Of a stretch of 64,000 nt of DNA, positions 1 through 9,734 are shown one piece after another. The first letter of the stretch is position 1. The number at the start of each line of letters is the position of its first letter. The notes beneath the pieces were generated by a model. The model was not told the origin of the DNA and ran no database searches. It saw only the letters and a program-made list of their open reading frames with translations. A program made the translations under genes and the position numbers. Origin of the DNA: Micavibrio aeruginosavorus ARL-13 (GTDB taxonomy: Bacteria; Pseudomonadota; Alphaproteobacteria; Micavibrionales; Micavibrionaceae); assembly GCF_000226315.1 (NCBI RefSeq), contig NC_016026.1, positions 868,001 through 932,000 on the forward strand, read 5' to 3'.

Positions 1-12
1 ATATATTTGGGA

Positions 13-969
13 TTAGGGGCGGGCTTGTTCCCGGATCAGTTCTTTGGCCAGGTCGCGGTAACGCTCAAAGCTTTTTTGATATTCGCCCAAAGGCTGATTT
101 TTTCGGACGCCCGTGCGGTCCGCAAGCCAGTTGGAAAATGTGTTTGCGTCCATCGCGGTAATCGCCGGGTGAATGGTGAGGCGCTGGAGGTCGGTCATAA
201 AATAGCTTCGGTAGAGGGTGGTCTGGTGCTCTGCGCTCATCGGCGTAAAGTGGGTGCTGAGGACATTTTGTGGCGTGTCTTTTTTCTCCAGCGCGCCCTT
301 CAATGCGACGGCCCCGTTTCTTAAGAACGGGACGACATTGGTCGTATGTTTTTGTTCATAGGCTTTGAAGCGCGTATTGATTTCGGTAAAGCACGGTTCA
401 TAGGCATGATGCAGCATGTCCCGCAACGGGGCCGGGCGCAGGGCATAACGATAAGCCGTTTTCTGGCCATAGGTGGTGAACCCTTCGGCTGGATCGATCA
501 GGTTTTTGCCGGTTATGTCCTTGTGGCTGGCGACGAAAGCTGCGGTCTGGGCACAGCTTTCAACCTCTTCCAGATGTAAGGCGTTAAAACGGGCCATAGG
601 GGATAAGGTCACCGTTTCAATATCAAACATCGTCTTGCGCCAATGGTGGTGCATTTCATGAACAATCAGAAGGGTGGTTTTATCGTCTTTATACGCGGGC
701 GATGCGCTGATCTGGTCTTTGCCATAGGATGCAGATGTTTTGTTTTTCAGCGCATCTGTCCATTGAAATTTCAGATTGGTTTTGGCCCCGTGCTGGTACA
801 GATATTCGCCATGGGGTGTGCGGCGGATGGTTTCAATGATGGATTGAAGGCGCGCATCACCCTTGGTCGGAATATCGGCAAACGCAATATTCGTGTCATT
901 GGCCAGTGCCGTATTCATAAACACAGGATACAGCAACGGGATCAATACAGGGGCAAAACGCTTTTTCAT
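13..969 (-). CDS. Secreted HExxH metallopeptidase-like protein, copy 1 of 3
   Basis: 318 residues. The N-terminus is a signal peptide (MKKRFAPVLIPLLYPVFMNT then ALA-ND), so the product is exported. A zinc-metallopeptidase motif, VHEMHHHW, lies near residue 105 (HExxH). About 30 residues later comes a conserved E-x-x-[SA]-C-A-x-[TA]-A segment whose Glu could be the third zinc ligand. It is a clear paralogue of the next two genes, which share the opening I-x-F-A-[DN]-I-x-T-[KN]-G-D-x-R-[LI]-Q block. The family resembles the putative metallopeptidases filed under DUF6782; that assignment is from memory. It is the last gene of a three-gene tandem array on the minus strand and starts 4 bases after copy 2 ends. 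The substrate is unknown. Confidence 0.75.
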   Translation of the reverse strand: MKKRFAPVLIPLLYPVFMNTALANDTNIAFADIPTKGDARLQSIIETIRRTPHGEYLYQHGAKTNLKFQWTDALKNKTSASYGKDQISASPAYKDDKTTLLIVHEMHHHWRKTMFDIETVTLSPMARFNALHLEEVESCAQTAAFVASHKDITGKNLIDPAEGFTTYGQKTAYRYALRPAPLRDMLHHAYEPCFTEINTRFKAYEQKHTTNVVPFLRNGAVALKGALEKKDTPQNVLSTHFTPMSAEHQTTLYRSYFMTDLQRLTIHPAITAMDANTFSNWLADRTGVRKNQPLGEYQKSFERYRDLAKELIREQARP

Positions 970-973
970 CGTG

Positions 974-2002
974 TTATCCTTGCGGTATCAAGCCCGCTTC
1001 CAATGCGGATTTTGGTTTTGCGGGGGCTTTTGCGTTCATCGTTTCAAGCAGCGTTTTGGCGGTGCGGTTGAGGTCGGCGTCCGCCTGGTTTAATTTTTCA
1101 GGATCTTGCGTGGAAACGTTCTGGTTAAACCATGTTTTGAAATCATGGCGGGTCATCGCCTGGATGGCGGTAACGGGAACATTGTTGACCAGATCGGTCG
1201 TGAAATGCTGGCGGTGCATATGGGTTATTTGTGCGGGGCTGATCCGGTTGAAATATTCATGATACACAGATGATGCGGTTTGGGAATCTGTCGCATTTTC
1301 CGCCTGTTCGACGACAATGTCGCGAACGTCAGAGACAAAATTAATGTGTTTTTTGTGGTAAATGTTCACCTGTGCAAAACAGGGTTCATACGCATCGCGC
1401 ACATAATTCCGATCTTGCGGATCCATGTCGGCATAATCGCGGGCGATGCCAGACCCATAACCCGGTCGCCATATAAATTTGATCGCCAGACGCTCTCCTG
1501 TCGCATCTTTATGCGCGGCGGCGAAGTGGGCGGTATAGGCACAGGCATCAACCTCGCGCAATTGTGCGCTGTAATATTGGTCGTGCGGTTTCATTCGCGC
1601 GTATGGGAATGGGATTTCCGATAACTGCCAGTGATGGCGTATTTCATGGACCAGCGTGGCCAGGGCATGGTCATCCGACATGCCCGTGTACAAAAAGCTC
1701 GTGTGGTCCTTGTAGAGGCCGAGCGCCCCGCTTGTTTTCTTGTTATACCATGTAAACGCCATATTGGTCCGGACGGCATATTGGTACAATTCTTCACCCG
1801 CCGCCGATTGGCGCATCCGGTGAACCAGATGTTGAATGCGCGGGTCGCCGTTGGTGTGAATATTCGCAAATGACATCGTGGTGCCAATATTTTCCGTACC
1901 TGCGTGCGGGCTGGGTTCTTCGTGTGCGGCCACGAAAATGCCCGTGATCCCCAGAGCGCAAGCCCCGATGAGCCCGGCAATAATTTTTTCAAAACGGCGC
2001 AT
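974..2002 (-). CDS. Secreted HExxH metallopeptidase-like protein, copy 2 of 3
   Basis: 342 residues, middle member of the tandem array. An N-terminal hydrophobic segment (residues 8-26, IIAGLIGACALGITGIFVAA) acts as a signal peptide or anchor. The zinc motif is VHEIRHHW, followed by REVDACAYTAHFAAAHKDATG with the putative third ligand Glu. It diverges strongly from copies 1 and 3 outside the shared motifs, so the duplication is old. The C-terminus is longer and Ala/Lys/Pro-rich. Tight spacing on both sides (4 bases or fewer) points to one transcript. Export is inferred from the signal segment and peptidase activity from the motif. Confidence 0.75.
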   Translation of the reverse strand: MRRFEKIIAGLIGACALGITGIFVAAHEEPSPHAGTENIGTTMSFANIHTNGDPRIQHLVHRMRQSAAGEELYQYAVRTNMAFTWYNKKTSGALGLYKDHTSFLYTGMSDDHALATLVHEIRHHWQLSEIPFPYARMKPHDQYYSAQLREVDACAYTAHFAAAHKDATGERLAIKFIWRPGYGSGIARDYADMDPQDRNYVRDAYEPCFAQVNIYHKKHINFVSDVRDIVVEQAENATDSQTASSVYHEYFNRISPAQITHMHRQHFTTDLVNNVPVTAIQAMTRHDFKTWFNQNVSTQDPEKLNQADADLNRTAKTLLETMNAKAPAKPKSALEAGLIPQG

Positions 2003-2005
2003 GGA

Positions 2006-3001
2006 TCAGCTTCCCGGTGTTGGGGCAGGGATGAAACTCTTGATCACCTGACGGTAATAATTGAACGCATTTTGCGTCTCCTGTACCGGCGCTTTTTCGG
2101 CGGATCGGGACTGGGTTTCAATCCATCCCATAAAATCCGCATCATCCATGGCGGCAATGTCGGGGTGAATGGTGCCCGTCTTGATGTCGGTGACAAAGAA
2201 GGAACGGAACAGCCTGGCTTTTTCCGCCAATGTTGCCGTTTTAAAATGGGTGTTGAACACAGTTTCAAGATCTTTTTCATCGCTTTTTTGCAGGGCGTCG
2301 AATGCCGCATGGGCGGGCCGCGCCATGATGGAGAGGTGCGTCTTTTGATATTGATGGAAAACAGGTGAATTGATTTCGGCAAAACACTGTTCATATGTGT
2401 CGTGCAAATACAGCCGGGTTGTTTTCGATCGGCGGGCATAATCTTCGGCAATCTTGTCCCCGAACGCGGATTGTGCATTTTGGATCCGGGGCAGGGCTTT
2501 GCCCGTAGCATCAGCATGGGCCGCGGCAAAGATCGCCGTTTTGGCACAGGCATCCACCTCGACCATCTGGGCCAGATGATAACGGTCAACTGGGTCCAGT
2601 TTCCATTGTTGGGGTTGCAACGTTTCACCCTGCCAGTGGTGATAAAGTTCGTGAACGACCGCCAAAACGGTCCGGCTTTTCGTGTGGTCGGCCTGCATGG
2701 TGGTCAACCCGGATTCATACGTGCCCAGCGGGGCCAGCGGATTGCGGGGACGCCATTCAAAAACGGCCCCCGTGCTGGCGGCATGTTGATACAGGGCTTC
2801 GCCCTCTGGCGATTGACGAATGGTGGCAATAATCGATTGCAGGCGCTTGTCCCCTTTGGTGGGAATGTCGGCAAAGGGGATCAGCGTGTTGAGCCTTTCC
2901 GCGTCATCCGGGGCCGTATACAGCGCATAGCCCACAGCGGCCGCGCTGGTAAACGCGGCGTAGGCCAAGGCGGCAAGGGGGTTAATGCGTCGATGCGTCA
3001 C
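2006..3001 (-). CDS. Secreted HExxH metallopeptidase-like protein, copy 3 of 3
   Basis: 331 residues from a GTG start at 3001. The open frame runs 105 codons further upstream, but that extension is compositionally odd and overlaps the divergent carboxylase gene. The GTG has AGGGA about 8 bases upstream and gives a protein matching its two paralogues in length. A hydrophobic segment follows the start (NPLAALAYAAFTSAAAVGYA). The zinc motif is VHELYHHW, then VEVDACAKTAIFAAAHADATG. It is the promoter-proximal gene of the three-gene cluster, divergent from mccB, so the roughly 170-base gap between them should hold both promoters. Confidence 0.72.
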   Translation of the reverse strand: MTHRRINPLAALAYAAFTSAAAVGYALYTAPDDAERLNTLIPFADIPTKGDKRLQSIIATIRQSPEGEALYQHAASTGAVFEWRPRNPLAPLGTYESGLTTMQADHTKSRTVLAVVHELYHHWQGETLQPQQWKLDPVDRYHLAQMVEVDACAKTAIFAAAHADATGKALPRIQNAQSAFGDKIAEDYARRSKTTRLYLHDTYEQCFAEINSPVFHQYQKTHLSIMARPAHAAFDALQKSDEKDLETVFNTHFKTATLAEKARLFRSFFVTDIKTGTIHPDIAAMDDADFMGWIETQSRSAEKAPVQETQNAFNYYRQVIKSFIPAPTPGS

Positions 3002-3170
3002 GGCTAAGTCCCTGTTTTTATAATAAACCGGGGTTAAAATGACATAATTTCCATAAAAATACCAGTTTTTTCTCCGCTGTGCGCAGGTGGGTCCGGACCC
3101 TTGCCCGGGGGGCGGTATGCCCTTAATCTGGCGGCAAAATTTAAGGATAAAAAAGGGAAGGACGAACACA

Positions 3171-4778
3171 ATGACCCGCCTGCACAGCGCCATCAGCGCC
3201 GAAAGCCCTGAATACGCCAAAAACCGCGAGGCCATGCTGGCCTTGGTCGCCGACTTGCGGTCCAAAATCGCCGTGATTGAACAAGGCGGCGGGGACAAGG
3301 CGCGTGACCGCCACACCTCTCGTGGTAAACTCCTTCCTCGTGACCGGATCAGCCGTTTGCTGGACCCGGGCTCCCCGTTCCTCGAACTCTCGCAAATGGC
3401 CGCCTATAAAGTGTATGCGGATGATGTTCCCGCCGCCGGGATCATCACTGGCATTGGCCGTGTCGCCGGACAGGAATGCGTGATCGTCTGTAACGATGCG
3501 ACGGTGAAGGGTGGAACCTATTACCCCCTGACCGTGAAGAAACACATCCGTGCGCAGGAAGTGGCCGAGCAAAACAATCTGCCCTGCATCTATCTGGTCG
3601 ATAGTGGCGGCGCGAACCTGCCGAACCAGGACGAAGTATTCCCCGACCGTGACCATTTCGGCCGCATCTTCTACAACCAGGCCAATATGTCGGCCAAGGG
3701 CATTCCGCAGATTGCTGTGGTCATGGGTTCTTGCACCGCTGGCGGTGCCTATGTTCCCGCCATGTCGGATGAAAGCGTGATCGTGAAGGAGCAGGGAACG
3801 ATTTTCCTCGCTGGCCCGCCGCTGGTGAAGGCCGCAACGGGCGAAGACGTCAGCGCCGAAGACCTGGGTGGCGGCGATGTTCACACCCGCGTATCCGGCG
3901 TGGCCGACCATCTGGCCGAAAGCGATGACCATGCGCTGGATATCGCGCGCAAGATCGTCAGCCATTTGAACCGCCGCAAAGGTGGCGCGGTGCGGATGCA
4001 GGAGCCGAAGGAGCCATTATTCCCAGCCGATGACATTTACGGTGTCATCCCACCCGATTTGAAAACACCATACGATGTACGCGAAGTCATCGCCCGCATC
4101 GTGGATAACAGCGAATTTGATGAATTCAAAAAACGCTATGGCACCACACTGGTCACGGGCTTTGCCCATATTTACGGCATGCCGGTGGGCATTGTCGCGA
4201 ATAACGGCGTGTTGTTTTCCGAATCCGCGTTGAAGGGCGCGCACTTCATCGAACTGTGCAACCAGCGCGGCATTCCGCTCGTCTTCCTGCAAAACATCAC
4301 CGGGTTCATGGTGGGGCAGAAATATGAAAGCGGTGGCATCGCCAAGGATGGCGCGAAAATGGTGACCGCCGTGTCCTGCGCCCGCGTTCCGAAATTTACC
4401 GTCATTATTGGTGGGTCGTTCGGAGCCGGAAACTATGGTATGTGCGGCCGCGCGTTCAATCCGCGTTTCATGTGGATGTGGCCCAACGCCCGCATTTCCG
4501 TGATGGGCGGGGAACAGGCGGCGGGCGTTCTGGCCACCGTCAAACGCGCCGCGATGGAACGTGATGGCAATACATGGAGCGCCGACGAAGAAAAAGCGTT
4601 CAAAGCTCCCGTCATCGAACAATACGAAACCGAAGGCCACCCATATTACGCCAGCGCGCGTTTGTGGGATGACGGCGTCATCGACCCGGCGGACACCCGC
4701 CGCGTTCTGGGCCTGGCCATTTCCGCCAGTTTGAATGCGCCGGTCGAAGAAACCAAATACGGCGTATTCCGGATGTAA
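3171..4778 (+). CDS. mccB: Methylcrotonyl-CoA carboxylase, carboxyltransferase (beta) subunit
   Basis: 535 residues, the usual length for MCC beta. It transfers the carboxyl group from carboxybiotin to 3-methylcrotonyl-CoA in leucine degradation, acting with the alpha subunit encoded at 6795. The acyl-CoA carboxyltransferase fold is plain: an N-terminal half with [20 protein letters not shown] and [16 protein letters not shown], and a C-terminal half with [28 protein letters not shown] and [13 protein letters not shown]. The frame stays open 28 codons upstream, but the ATG at 3171 is preceded by GGGAAGGACG and matches family starts. First gene of the liu operon. Confidence 0.93.
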   Translation: MTRLHSAISAESPEYAKNREAMLALVADLRSKIAVIEQGGGDKARDRHTSRGKLLPRDRISRLLDPGSPFLELSQMAAYKVYADDVPAAGIITGIGRVAGQECVIVCNDATVKGGTYYPLTVKKHIRAQEVAEQNNLPCIYLVDSGGANLPNQDEVFPDRDHFGRIFYNQANMSAKGIPQIAVVMGSCTAGGAYVPAMSDESVIVKEQGTIFLAGPPLVKAATGEDVSAEDLGGGDVHTRVSGVADHLAESDDHALDIARKIVSHLNRRKGGAVRMQEPKEPLFPADDIYGVIPPDLKTPYDVREVIARIVDNSEFDEFKKRYGTTLVTGFAHIYGMPVGIVANNGVLFSESALKGAHFIELCNQRGIPLVFLQNITGFMVGQKYESGGIAKDGAKMVTAVSCARVPKFTVIIGGSFGAGNYGMCGRAFNPRFMWMWPNARISVMGGEQAAGVLATVKRAAMERDGNTWSADEEKAFKAPVIEQYETEGHPYYASARLWDDGVIDPADTRRVLGLAISASLNAPVEETKYGVFRM

Positions 4779-4795
4779 TTCTCTCGCTCTCGATT

Positions 4796-4879
4796 GTCAT
4801 TCCCGCGAAAGCGGGAATCCAGAGGACCGGGACAGATCGCGCCCCATGACTCTGGATCCCGGGTCAGGCCCGGGATGAC
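4796..4879. repeat. Inverted pair of short palindromic repeats (REP-like), site 1
   Basis: GTCATTCCCGCGAAAGCGGG, continuing into AATCCAGAG, is followed after about 25 bases by the opposite-facing CTCTGGATCCCGGGTCAGGC ending in GGGATGAC. Each unit is itself a palindrome (CCCGC-GAAA-GCGGG) and the two units pair, so the RNA would form a long forked hairpin. It resembles REP/BIME and neisserial dRS3-type repeats. Confidence 0.8.
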
Positions 4880-4906
4880 AACGGGGGAAGGTTTAAAACT
4901 AAAACC

Positions 4907-4991
4907 GTCATCCCCGCCTTGTGCGGGGATCCGGATGACCGGGGTAATATGTGACATGTTGCTCCGGATCCCCGCACAAGGCGGGGATGAC
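4907..4991. repeat. Inverted pair of short palindromic repeats (REP-like), site 2
   Basis: The left unit GTCATCCCCGCCTTGTGCGG continues into GGATCCGGA. The right unit is its exact reverse complement, separated by about 26 bases. It lies directly after site 1, so the mccB-liuC gap holds two pairs in tandem, with different palindrome cores (GAAA versus CTTGTG). Confidence 0.82.
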
Positions 4992-5021
4992 AACGGAAAA
5001 GTATTTTTTTAGGGACCAAAC

Positions 5022-5828
5022 ATGCTGAACGAAAACCAACCCGGAATTGATAATGTGTTGCTGGATATCCGCGACGGTGTGGCGACCATCACGCTGAACC
5101 GCCCGGATGTGCATAACGCGTTTGACGAACACGTGATTGCCGCCTTGCATGGCAAGCTGGATGCGCTGGCGTTGGAGCGGGATTTGCGGGTGATCGTTCT
5201 GCGCGGCGCGGGAAAGAATTTTTCCGCCGGGGCCGACCTCGTCTGGATGATGAAGGCCGCGAATTACACGCAGGAACAAAATAAATCCGATGCCCTCGCA
5301 CTGGCCGGGATGCTGAACAAACTCTATTCCATGCCGCAAACCACCATTGCCTGCGTCCACGGCGCGGCCATGGGCGGCGGCTTTGGTCTGGTCGCATGTT
5401 GCGATATCGTTCTGGCCACCGAACGCGCCAGTTTTGCCCTGTCCGAAGTCAAAATCGGCCTGATCCCAGCCACCATCGGCCCCTATGTGATGAAGGCCAT
5501 CGGCGAACGTCATATGCGCCGCTTCGCCCAAACCGGTGAACGCTTCGGCGCGGGCGTCGCCCACCAGATCGGTCTGGTGCATGAAGTGCTGCACGATGAT
5601 GCCGCTCTGGCCGACCGCCTGAACGAAATCCTCGACGGCCTCGCCACCAACGGCCCCGACGCCGTGCGCGAAGCCAAAGCCCTGTGCAACGAACTCTCCG
5701 GCCGCCCCATCGATTTCGCCCTACAAGACCACACCGCCACCCGCATCGCCGAAATCCGCGCAGGTGGAGAGGCGAAGGAGGGGTTGAGTGCGTTTCTGGA
5801 GAAGCGGAAGCCGGGGTGGGTTAAATGA
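5022..5828 (+). CDS. liuC: Enoyl-CoA hydratase family; probable methylglutaconyl-CoA hydratase
   Basis: 268 residues of the crotonase fold. The oxyanion-hole segments are FSAGADLVWMM and CVHGAAMGGGFGLVACCDIV, and SEVKIGLIPATIGPYV follows as in family members. Position between mccB and the other leucine genes points to hydration of 3-methylglutaconyl-CoA to HMG-CoA. An AGGGA sits 7 bases before the ATG. The stop overlaps the ATG of the next gene (ATGA), coupling translation of an unrelated membrane protein to it. Crotonase members cannot be told apart by motif alone, so the substrate comes from context. Confidence 0.88.
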   Translation: MLNENQPGIDNVLLDIRDGVATITLNRPDVHNAFDEHVIAALHGKLDALALERDLRVIVLRGAGKNFSAGADLVWMMKAANYTQEQNKSDALALAGMLNKLYSMPQTTIACVHGAAMGGGFGLVACCDIVLATERASFALSEVKIGLIPATIGPYVMKAIGERHMRRFAQTGERFGAGVAHQIGLVHEVLHDDAALADRLNEILDGLATNGPDAVREAKALCNELSGRPIDFALQDHTATRIAEIRAGGEAKEGLSAFLEKRKPGWVK

Positions 5829-6691
5829 GTGATTGCACATCAGGTGATGGCTCCAAAAAGAGGACTGTTGTCAGCGAGCGTTGGGACGTTTTTGCCTGTT
5901 TATGTGTGATTGTTTGCTACATATGGCTTTTTTCGTGGTCTTCAATAGATATTTTTATCGCTGATAAAAGTCGTGGAGAGTTTGGGGATAAATTTGGCGC
6001 AATAAACTCTCTTTTCTCCGGGTTTGCGTTTGCGACATTGATTTATGCTTTGTTTTTGCAGATGGAAGAGCTGCGTTTGCAGCGAGATGAGTTGAAAGAC
6101 ACTCGTGCTGTGTTGAAGGAGCAAAAAGAAGAGTTTTCCCAGCAAAATGAAAACTTAAAGCGGCAACGATTTGAAAATACATTTTTTCAAATGCTGGAGA
6201 ATTTCAGCAGGGTTACACTTGGCTTGAGAGGGGCTGTTCGAACAGGTAACAATAGCGCTGTCACAGAAGATTTCACGGGTGCGCGGATGTTGCATGCCTT
6301 AGTTAGTTGCGTACATCGTGGCTTGAAAGAACAGTTTATGTATCGGGCCACTACTGCGCCCGATAAATTCAATAAAAATATTACTAATATATTGAGGGAT
6401 GAATGGATAAAGAGTTCGGAGAGGCGTGTGACTGTTTATCTGAACATGGTGTTGCAAATTGTCGATTTCATAGAAAGAGAAAACGTAAAGGATGAATTTT
6501 CAGGGGATACTACACTTTACATGAATATTTTTAAGTGTAGTTTGTCAATTGACGAGATGGAGGCTCTTTATCTTTTTTCTCCTCTTCATTCCGATAGAAG
6601 GTTGGCTCCTCTTTTGAAAAAATATAATTTTTTCGATGATGTTTTTGAATGCTTTAGCGAAAAAACGCAGGTATTTAGGTTTCTTCATTAA
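5825..6691 (+). CDS. Membrane coiled-coil protein, putative phage abortive-infection family
   Basis: 288 residues. Two transmembrane helices (about 21-40 and 58-78) are followed by a charged coiled coil (about 79-117). Then comes RQRFENTFFQMLENF, the junction typical of the putative abortive-infection family (putAbiC, PF16872 from memory): membrane anchor, coiled coil, then a soluble domain opening with FENTFFQLL. The soluble part has no enzyme motif I recognise. Base composition is visibly AT-rich and codon use differs from both neighbours, which suggests transfer. It overlaps liuC by an ATGA and sits inside the leucine operon, so it would be co-expressed with it. A role in phage defence is inferred from family resemblance only. 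Confidence 0.7.
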   Translation: MSDCTSGDGSKKRTVVSERWDVFACLCVIVCYIWLFSWSSIDIFIADKSRGEFGDKFGAINSLFSGFAFATLIYALFLQMEELRLQRDELKDTRAVLKEQKEEFSQQNENLKRQRFENTFFQMLENFSRVTLGLRGAVRTGNNSAVTEDFTGARMLHALVSCVHRGLKEQFMYRATTAPDKFNKNITNILRDEWIKSSERRVTVYLNMVLQIVDFIERENVKDEFSGDTTLYMNIFKCSLSIDEMEALYLFSPLHSDRRLAPLLKKYNFFDDVFECFSEKTQVFRFLH

Positions 6692-6794
6692 TTAGGATAA
6701 CGCTTGTTGCGCCGCAACATTCCCCTCCCTTTGCCCATTCCTTTGAATTTGCTACTGTCCCTCACCGCATTTGAATCATAGGGCTGGGGCGTAG

Positions 6795-8732
6795 ATGTTT
6801 AAGAAAATCCTGATTGCTAACCGGGGCGAAATTGCCTGTCGCGTGATTGAAACGGCGCGGCGGATGGGGATTGCCACGGTTGCGGTCTATTCCGATGCTG
6901 ATGCCCGCGCGCGCCATGTTCGTATGGCGGACGAAGCGGTGCGGATCGGTCCGGCGGCCAGCCGGGAATCCTACCTGCGCGGTGACATTATTATACAGGT
7001 GGCCAAGGATACCGGGGCGCAGGCCATTCACCCGGGTTACGGGTTCCTGTCCGAAAATACCGATTTTGCCGATGCGTGCGCGAAGGCGGGCATCGTGTTC
7101 ATTGGCCCGTCGGCCACGGCCATCACTGCCATGGGATTGAAGGACCGGGCGAAGGAAATCATGGCCAAGGCCGGTGTGCCCATCGTGCCCGGTTACATGG
7201 GGGCGAAGCAGGATTCCGCAACCCTGAAAGCCGAAGCGGCGAAGGTTGGCTACCCCGTGTTGATCAAGGCCGTCGCCGGGGGCGGGGGCAAGGGCATGCG
7301 TCTGGTCGAGGACGCGAAGGATTTTGACGAGCATCTGAATGCCTGCAAACGCGAGGCCGCGGCATCGTTCAACAACGATCATGTGATGATTGAAAAATAC
7401 ATCACCCGCCCGCGCCATGTTGAGGTGCAGGTGTTTGGTGATTCCCACGGCAACGCCGTGTATTTGTTTGAACGCGATTGTTCCCTGCAACGCCGCCACC
7501 AGAAGGTGGTGGAGGAAGCCCCGGCGCCGGGGCTGAGCCAAGCCGTGCGCGAAAAACTGGGTGATGCCGCGGTGAAGGCGGTGGAGGCCTTGGGCTACAC
7601 CAATGCGGGCACCATTGAATTCATCATGGATTCCAAAACCCATGAATTTTTCTTCATGGAAATGAATACGCGCCTGCAAGTGGAACACCCGGTCACGGAA
7701 ATGATTACGGGCCTTGATCTGGTCGAATGGCAATTGCGCGTGGCGAATGGCGAAGCCCTGCCGTTGCGTCAAGATCAACTCTCAATCAACGGCCATGCGT
7801 TTGAAGTCCGCCTTTATGCCGAAGATCCGGCGGAAAATTTCCTGCCGCAAATTGGTCGTCTGACCGCTTTGTCCGCGCCGTTCGGTGTGCGGATGGATAC
7901 GGGGGTTGAGGCGGGTGATGCCGTGTCCATCCATTACGACCCGATGGTGTCGAAACTGATCGTGCATGGGGCCAGCCGTACGGAAGCGTTGCAAAAACTT
8001 TCCTCTGCTCTGGCCGGGACGGTCATTGCCGGGTTGGTCACGAACCAGGAATTTTTGGGCAACATTGCGCGCCATCCGGCCTTTATCGCCGGGGATGTCG
8101 ATACCGGTTTTATCGCCCGTTTTAATGATGATCTGTTGCCTGAAAATTACGGCGTGGCCGATCTGCATGATCTGGCGATTGCATCCGTTTATATCCTGTC
8201 CGGTTCCATGAATGTGGTACAGGGCGACGATATTTGGGATGTGGCCGATAGCTGGCGCATGAATGGCGCGCTGACCCGGACGCTGGATTTTGTGAACCGG
8301 GGGCGGCATGTGAAGGTATCCGTCACCTGCGCGGGCCGGGATTTTGATGTGGGTGTGGATGGAAAATCCGTGCGCGTATCACGCGATGCATTGGCCCACG
8401 CGAAAATCGTTGCCGATGGCAATGATTTAACATTGATCCGCGATGGCCGCGTTATTCGCCTGCATCTGTATACACCGGGTGCCGATGGTGAAGGCGAAGC
8501 GGGCGAAGGCCGCATCATCGCGCCAATGCCGGGTAAGATTATCGACGTCATGGTGAAAAAGGGCGCATCCGTGGACAAGGATCAACCATTGTTGATCATG
8601 GAAGCGATGAAAATGCAAATGACCATCCGCGCGGCGTTTGCCGGAACGGTAGAAGAATTGCCCGTGATCGCCGGACAACAGGTAACGGATGGCGCGCTTC
8701 TGATTGCCATTGAGCAGAAGGAAGCCGCGTGA
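6795..8732 (+). CDS. mccA: Methylcrotonyl-CoA carboxylase, biotin-containing (alpha) subunit
   Basis: 645 residues. The N-terminal 450 residues form biotin carboxylase: KILIANRGEIACRV at the start, the ATP-grasp glycine loop AGGGGKGMRLV, and FMEMNTRLQVEHPVTE. The C-terminal biotinyl domain starts near 575 (APMPGKIIDV) and carries the biotin lysine in MEAMKMQ near residue 606. It charges biotin with CO2 for the MccB subunit. The same architecture serves acetyl- and propionyl-CoA carboxylases; leucine neighbours favour methylcrotonyl-CoA. The ATG at 6795 follows the purine-rich stretch GGGGCGTAG. The 103-base gap after the abortive-infection gene could carry a secondary promoter. Confidence 0.92.
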   Translation: MFKKILIANRGEIACRVIETARRMGIATVAVYSDADARARHVRMADEAVRIGPAASRESYLRGDIIIQVAKDTGAQAIHPGYGFLSENTDFADACAKAGIVFIGPSATAITAMGLKDRAKEIMAKAGVPIVPGYMGAKQDSATLKAEAAKVGYPVLIKAVAGGGGKGMRLVEDAKDFDEHLNACKREAAASFNNDHVMIEKYITRPRHVEVQVFGDSHGNAVYLFERDCSLQRRHQKVVEEAPAPGLSQAVREKLGDAAVKAVEALGYTNAGTIEFIMDSKTHEFFFMEMNTRLQVEHPVTEMITGLDLVEWQLRVANGEALPLRQDQLSINGHAFEVRLYAEDPAENFLPQIGRLTALSAPFGVRMDTGVEAGDAVSIHYDPMVSKLIVHGASRTEALQKLSSALAGTVIAGLVTNQEFLGNIARHPAFIAGDVDTGFIARFNDDLLPENYGVADLHDLAIASVYILSGSMNVVQGDDIWDVADSWRMNGALTRTLDFVNRGRHVKVSVTCAGRDFDVGVDGKSVRVSRDALAHAKIVADGNDLTLIRDGRVIRLHLYTPGADGEGEAGEGRIIAPMPGKIIDVMVKKGASVDKDQPLLIMEAMKMQMTIRAAFAGTVEELPVIAGQQVTDGALLIAIEQKEAA

Positions 8733-8748
8733 TGCTCATCCTCTCAAC

Positions 8749-8815
8749 CGTCATACCGGCGAAGGCCGGTATCCATACGATCCATCCCATGGACCCCGGC
8801 CTTCGCCGGGGTGAC
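8749..8815. repeat. Inverted pair of short palindromic repeats (REP-like), site 3
   Basis: GTCATACCGGCGAAGGCCGG followed by TATCCAT faces ATGGACCCCGGCCTTCGCCG ending GGGTGAC. Same architecture as sites 1 and 2 but with a CCGGC-GAA-GGCCGG core. It fills almost the whole mccA-liuE gap. Confidence 0.78.
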
Positions 8816-8829
8816 GGGAGGAGTGTTTG

Positions 8830-9729
8830 ATGGCGTTTCCTTCCCGCGTAAAAATTGTTGAAGTCGGACCCCGTGATGGTTTGCAGAATGAAAAGCAAAC
8901 CGTACCGACGGATGTAAAAATCGAATTGATCCGCCGTCTGGGCGATGCGGGTTTAAGCGTGATTGAATCCGGCGCGTTCGTATCCCCCAAATGGGTGCCG
9001 CAAATGGCCGATACCGCCGATGTGATGGCGGGCATTGATCGCCGTGCGGGCGTGACGTACCCGGTTCTGGTCCCCAATGAAAAGGGGGTGGAGGGGGCGA
9101 TTGCATCCGGCGTTGACGAAATCGCCGTGTTCGCCGCCGCATCCGAAAGCTTCAGCCGGAAAAATATTAATTGTTCGATTGCCGAAAGCTTTGAGCGTTT
9201 TGCCCCCGTCATTGCGATGGCAAAGGCCAAAAATATCCGCGTGCGCGGTTATGTGTCCTGCGTTGCTGGATGCCCGTATGAAGGCGCAATTGCGCCGCAG
9301 GCGGTGGCGGATGTGTCCGCTAAATTGTTGGATATGGGCGCTTACGAAATTTCGTTGGGGGATACGATTGGCGTGGGAACGCCGGTTGTCACCGCAACAA
9401 TGTTGAAGGCCGTGATGGCGCGGGTGCCGGTTGAAAAACTGGCTCTGCATTGCCACAACACCTATGGCCAGGCGCTGGCAAATATTTATACCGGCCTTGA
9501 AATGGGTGTGGCCGTGTTTGATTCATCGGTGGGTGGTCTGGGTGGATGTCCCTATGCCAAGGGCGCATCCGGCAATGTCGCCACCGAAGATGTTTTGTAT
9601 ATGTTGAACGGAATGGGCATTGAAACCGGGGTTGATATAAATGCGGTCGTGGATACGGCGTGGTTTATTTCCAACCATCTGGGCCGCAAGCCGGATTCCA
9701 AAGTGGCCAATGCCATGCGGCCAACCTAA
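8830..9729 (+). CDS. liuE: Hydroxymethylglutaryl-CoA lyase
   Basis: 299 residues. It cleaves HMG-CoA to acetyl-CoA and acetoacetate, the last step of leucine degradation. It shows the HMGL TIM-barrel start [12 protein letters not shown], the metal ligands in [15 protein letters not shown], and the family signature [20 protein letters not shown] with the active-site Cys near residue 240. The ATG at 8830 is chosen over the TTG one codon earlier because GGGAGGAG lies 6 bases upstream. It sits between two REP-like pairs, downstream of mccA. Confidence 0.94.
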   Translation: MAFPSRVKIVEVGPRDGLQNEKQTVPTDVKIELIRRLGDAGLSVIESGAFVSPKWVPQMADTADVMAGIDRRAGVTYPVLVPNEKGVEGAIASGVDEIAVFAAASESFSRKNINCSIAESFERFAPVIAMAKAKNIRVRGYVSCVAGCPYEGAIAPQAVADVSAKLLDMGAYEISLGDTIGVGTPVVTATMLKAVMARVPVEKLALHCHNTYGQALANIYTGLEMGVAVFDSSVGGLGGCPYAKGASGNVATEDVLYMLNGMGIETGVDINAVVDTAWFISNHLGRKPDSKVANAMRPT

Positions 9730-9734
9730 CCGCC

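Noticed and set aside
3141-3965. Minus-strand protein opposite mccB
   Set aside because: Mirror frame of a conserved carboxylase; His/Gly/Arg composition is typical of shadow frames.
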